Of a DNA stretch of 48,920 nt, positions 45,764 through 48,920 are shown piece after piece. Both the position numbers and the translations under genes were made by a program. The notes under the pieces were generated by a model. That model saw nothing but the letters and a program-made list of their open reading frames with translations, ran no database searches and was not told where the DNA came from. The stretch is from an uncultured Bacteroidales bacterium (GTDB lineage: Bacteria > Bacteroidota > Bacteroidia > Bacteroidales > Bacteroidaceae). Location: positions 1-48,920 of the forward strand of contig CALCYA010000107.1 of the NCBI GenBank assembly GCA_937906165.1, read 5' to 3'. Position 1 is the stretch's first letter. Each line of letters opens with the position of its first letter.

Positions 45764-48346
45764 TTAGAATTGTATGTGGAACTTTATCCTTATTCCCCAC
45801 TTGTCAATACCCGGGAGGTCGGTATAAGTGAGCCTGCGGACATAATCGATGCGCAGTACCTTGAATATGTTTTCTACTCCGAATGCAAGCTCCATGTATG
45901 GTGTGGAGTTCATATAATGGTACTCGTCGTTCTCGTACGGGAACTTGAACAGTGTGCCGGTATTCAGCGGGTCGGGGCGGTTCTTGTCGCTAAGGTTGCC
46001 GAACATTCCCTTGAAAGTCACCACCTCGCGCCAGTTGAGCTTGCGTATGAGCGGAATCCTGTTGAATATGAGTCCGTTCATGTAATATGTGAGGTCCCAC
46101 GAAGCGTACTCGTCGTTGAAGAACTCCATGGCGTTCATCAATGAATACGATTCGCTCTGTATTGTGTACGATAGGTTGGCGTTTGGCATTATGAGCAACG
46201 GGAACGGTACCTTGTTCCATACCTTGCCGGCCTTTATGATGCAGTCGGTGTAACCGAAAGCCGAGAACCAGAATCGTTTCTGGAAGCTTGCCTCGGTGTG
46301 GTGGTAGTTGAGGTCGCTGCCGAGCACGCCTTTTATTCCCATCCTGTGGTTGAGGGTGAACACGGGATGTTCGGGCAGTATCGAATTCCTGTTCCACTTG
46401 CTCTGGATAAACTTCTCGTTGGGGGCGTATCTAAGTCCGATCTCAATCTCGGAGCGGTTGACGTCATCGACAAATGTGCTTGTCGTTACACCGTCGGTGG
46501 TGACGGTGCGCTCGAACGGTATCAGGTGTGTGGCAATGTCTATCCTGTTGCGCAGGGTGACATTATAGGAGAAGTGGTTGTAGAACTCGCGTGTGTATGT
46601 GAATTCTGCTTTCTTCATATAGCCTATCTTGTTGTCCTTGTCGCGCTTGATGCTCAGGAAAATGTTGTCCTTGTTGGTGTGCAGATAGGTCTGTCCATAC
46701 TGGAAAATGTCGCTCTCATAGTGTGCTTTCAGCGAGTGGATGGGGAACTCGTTGGGGTGTTCCTTTTTCTTCTTGAAAGAGTATTCCACCTCACCCATGT
46801 ATTTCCAGCGATGGTCGCCCAGGCCGTATGCAACGAAGAAACGTCCGAAAAGGTGCGGGTTCAGGTAGGCCGATGTCATTGCGCCTGTGCGCAGTCTCCA
46901 ACCCTCAAGTTCATTGTGGCTCACCGATGTGTTCACCGGGCCGTAGAAGATGGGCGGCTCGTTCTCCCTGATAGGTATCCAGCCTGTGAAAAGGAACGAT
47001 ACGCCTTTCTCCAGCCAGTAGTATAGCGGGTTGTTACGCAGCTCCTTCATCATCTTCTGTACCGACTGCTCCTTCTCGGTCACCTCGTTCAGGCGGTTGG
47101 CTGCCCAGAATTCGTCACTCTGTTTCATCGAGTTGTCCTCTTCTACAACCTTGGCAGGGCTCTCCAATATCTTTTCGCCCGCAGGGGTGTTCTCGAAGTT
47201 GTAATTCGCATACACTACCTCGCGGTGGGCATAGAATCCGTTGAGCGCGTTCACCAGTTTCAGCTCGGCAGTAAGTGTCTCTTTGTTGAGTATACGTGTA
47301 CCGTCGGGCTGGCGGCTGTAGTCCTGCTTTATGTTCATGTACTCCACGAAGTTCATGTTTATGTCGTGTGGCACGTTCATCTGTACTGCCCTTATAAAAA
47401 AGGTGGAATCGGTTGTTACGTATATGTGCCCTGTGAAACCGAACGATTCTACGTTGAACGGTGAGAATGCAAGGTCTATACACCTGTCGCTTCCGATGTC
47501 GATGGTGTCCATTATGTAATACTTGTAGAACGTAGGACCCAGTTTTGAGACGGGGCTCACGAACTTGTTGCCGAAAAGCGATATGTTGTCCTGGAATATG
47601 TCCACGTCCTTGAAAGTCTCCTCGTAGAGTGCTTCAATCTCGCCGGTGGAGAACATGTCGTCGATACCGTTCCTTTTTCTTCCTTTCACGTGTTGGCGCT
47701 CTCGCTCGGGCTCCTTACGGTAGTAGTCGGTTGCAATGAGCTCGCGTGCCGATATGTGCAGGATGGGCTCGCCCGATATCTGCGAGGTATCGATGTATTG
47801 TTCAAGAAACTCGAACTGCTTGGCAAAGTGCTTGTTGTTGTCGGTGCTGAAGTTGTTGAGCGCCAGATTCAATTTCTCGTGTCTGTCGCGGCTGTAGAAA
47901 TCCTTGTTCTTTGGCGAATTGTCGTCGCGTCTTTTTATTATTTCTCTTGCAAGGATAACTGCCGGGTTATCCTTCCTCTTGTATTTCTCCTTTTTGGGTT
48001 TTACCGTCAGTTCCGACAATGCATAGTCGGCTGGTTCCAGAACCGCCTTTATTGGCATGCGTGTCTTTGACGAAAGTGGGATGCGCTTGTCGGTGTAGCC
48101 CACGCTTGATATTATGAGCGTGTCCCGCAACGCAGGGGCATAGAACGAGAAGTTTCCTCTGTTATCGCTACTGCAGCCTATCGATGTCTTGTTTATTCTT
48201 ATCGATGCATAGGGTAGTACCTCTTTGGTGGCGGCATCGGTTATTTTGCCGTGTATGCGCACCTTGCTTGCCTCCTGGGCTGTAGTGCTTGCGGGTACAA
48301 GCAGAATCAGCAATATATATAAATATGTAATGAGTTCTTTTTTCAT
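45764..48346 (-). CDS. Carboxypeptidase-regulatory-like/DUF5686 outer-membrane protein
   Basis: 860 residues. Signal peptide (about 1-23, ending TTAQ), an N-terminal CarboxypepD_reg-like domain (about 28-110; VRIHGKITDAATKEVLPYASIRI, as in the plugs of SusC-type proteins), a central DUF5686 region with FYSRDRHEKLNLALNNF and TFYKYYIMDTIDIGSDRCI, and a long barrel-like C-terminus (about 480-860) ending in KWGIRIKFHIQF. It is not a TonB receptor by length and motif: no TonB box or plug signature is seen. Probably an integral outer-membrane protein of unknown role. Confidence 0.85.
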   Translation of the reverse strand: MKKELITYLYILLILLVPASTTAQEASKVRIHGKITDAATKEVLPYASIRINKTSIGCSSDNRGNFSFYAPALRDTLIISSVGYTDKRIPLSSKTRMPIKAVLEPADYALSELTVKPKKEKYKRKDNPAVILAREIIKRRDDNSPKNKDFYSRDRHEKLNLALNNFSTDNNKHFAKQFEFLEQYIDTSQISGEPILHISARELIATDYYRKEPERERQHVKGRKRNGIDDMFSTGEIEALYEETFKDVDIFQDNISLFGNKFVSPVSKLGPTFYKYYIMDTIDIGSDRCIDLAFSPFNVESFGFTGHIYVTTDSTFFIRAVQMNVPHDINMNFVEYMNIKQDYSRQPDGTRILNKETLTAELKLVNALNGFYAHREVVYANYNFENTPAGEKILESPAKVVEEDNSMKQSDEFWAANRLNEVTEKEQSVQKMMKELRNNPLYYWLEKGVSFLFTGWIPIRENEPPIFYGPVNTSVSHNELEGWRLRTGAMTSAYLNPHLFGRFFVAYGLGDHRWKYMGEVEYSFKKKKEHPNEFPIHSLKAHYESDIFQYGQTYLHTNKDNIFLSIKRDKDNKIGYMKKAEFTYTREFYNHFSYNVTLRNRIDIATHLIPFERTVTTDGVTTSTFVDDVNRSEIEIGLRYAPNEKFIQSKWNRNSILPEHPVFTLNHRMGIKGVLGSDLNYHHTEASFQKRFWFSAFGYTDCIIKAGKVWNKVPFPLLIMPNANLSYTIQSESYSLMNAMEFFNDEYASWDLTYYMNGLIFNRIPLIRKLNWREVVTFKGMFGNLSDKNRPDPLNTGTLFKFPYENDEYHYMNSTPYMELAFGVENIFKVLRIDYVRRLTYTDLPGIDKWGIRIKFHIQF

Positions 48347-48605
48347 ATTCTGTTATTTCGTGGTCATTGTTTTGCGACCCCCTCTGAAAATTTGCGCAAA
48401 ATTACACAAAATATAATATATAAGGTGTATCTGTTAAGATGTTTTATATATTATTCATCAAAATGAAATCATTGCCTATGTAAAAGGAAAGAGTGCGCAA
48501 TGGGATGGCTTCAAAAAAGCGAAAAAAAGTTTCATCTGTAACTTGTTGAGAATTAGCAATCTTTAAAAAATGTTTAAATTTTCTTGAAATTTATTTCTCA
48601 AAAAG
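48347..48605 (+). other. Intergenic region before the rRNA promoter
   Basis: No gene. It holds a possible -7 box for the minus-strand DUF5686 gene (TAATTTTG at 48404-48397). The last 80 bp are very AT-rich with A- and T-tracts and could serve as an UP-element for the rRNA promoter. Confidence 0.4.
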
Positions 48606-48636
48606 TTTGTCAGTTCAGAAAAAAGCTCTACCTTTG
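48606..48636 (+). promoter_or_regulatory. Promoter of the rRNA operon
   Basis: TTTG at 48606-48609, 19 nt, then TACCTTTG at 48629-48636, a full consensus match identical in spacing and -7 sequence to the tRNA-Lys promoter. The start site would be about 48643, giving a 236-nt leader before mature 16S. Confidence 0.8.
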
Positions 48637-48878
48637 CACTCGCTTTCGGGAAGCAACCACGGTTGCGTTACTGATTAAGCAAGATGATCCTTGACAACAT
48701 TCCATACAGACAAGCAGTACAACGTGGCCTTCGACATTTTTTTGTTGGAGGTTATTACAAGTAAAGTAAGGAACGAAATACGAACCGTCAAAAATAATCT
48801 GATATACATATTAGTTTCCGGCCAGTACAAACAAAATTCGATTAGTCATGTCCTTTAAGGGCATTACAGATATAATTT

Positions 48879-48920
48879 ACAACGAAGAGTTTGATCCTGG
48901 CTCAGGATGAACGCTAGCTA
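48879..48920 (+). rRNA. rrs: 16S ribosomal RNA, 5' end only
   Basis: The end of the window contains the universal start AGAGTTTGATCCTGGCTCAG at 48887-48906, followed by GATGAACGCTAGCTA, typical of Bacteroidota 16S rRNA. The mature 5' end is estimated at about 48879 by alignment to the E. coli numbering. The gene continues beyond the window. Confidence 0.97.

Overview
The window is chromosomal DNA from a member of the order Bacteroidales (Bacteroidota), probably a gut Prevotellaceae/Bacteroidaceae relative. This rests on several lines: the 286-residue primary sigma factor lacks region 1.1; many promoters fit TTTG - about 19 nt - TAnnTTTG, the element used by that sigma class; order-typical genes are present (DUF4296 lipoprotein, DUF4199 membrane protein, TamL-type lipoprotein barrel, 597-residue ribosomal protein S1, LysS with a C-terminal extension); and canonical Shine-Dalgarno sites are scarce. 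No phage, insertion sequence, CRISPR array or conjugative module is visible. Most of the window is ordinary core genome.

Layout. 158-3762 (minus): gdhA, then a prmC-recX-comF operon. 3763-6038 is an AT-rich accessory island: a Crp/Fnr-type regulator on the plus strand, facing a minus-strand row of very short genes (43, 40 and 51 codons), then a perfect 48-bp palindrome. 6039-13726 (minus): a HAD phosphatase, a block of dispersed repeats, pgi, gpsA, lysS, a nucleotide-sugar decarboxylase and a coiled-coil membrane protein. valS (minus) and mazG (plus) diverge. 17548-22037 (minus): a Spy-like protein, a membrane protein likely to be an anti-sigma factor, an ECF sigma factor, rnz and rpsA. marC (plus) converges on apbE and a minus-strand envelope cluster (two DUF-type envelope proteins, a polyprenol-type glycosyltransferase, DUF4199). 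27068-34941 (plus): a MurU-like nucleotidyltransferase, a structured RNA candidate, rpoD, then ileS, a DksA-like protein, lspA, a DUF4296 lipoprotein and a small protein. An SPOUT methyltransferase (minus) diverges from tamL, which is followed by a metallo-hydrolase and tyrS (plus). 40354-48346 (minus): DUF2752, a TM2 protein, tRNA-Lys, a HAD hydrolase, lrgA-lrgB, two paralogous small beta-barrels, two hypotheticals and a DUF5686-type outer-membrane protein. The window ends in the promoter, leader and first bases of an rRNA operon on the plus strand.

Functional themes are translation (four aminoacyl-tRNA synthetases, S1, RNase Z, PrmC, tRNA-Lys, 16S rRNA), central carbon and nitrogen metabolism (gdhA, pgi, gpsA), envelope biogenesis and lipoprotein maturation, and transcription (rpoD, an ECF sigma, a DksA-like protein, a Crp-like protein).

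The best candidate for something undescribed is the micropeptide row at about 4896-5643. Two genes too short for normal gene calling share the start MKKI and a CPTGMxPxFxN core. Five of the eight conserved core residues use different synonymous codons in the two copies, which points to selection on the peptide itself. A third gene begins with the same four residues and ends in a strongly acidic tail, and a decayed copy may lie between. Also notable: the IleRS signature is GIHH rather than HxGH, a swap linked to mupirocin hyper-resistance, and a multi-hairpin RNA candidate precedes rpoD.
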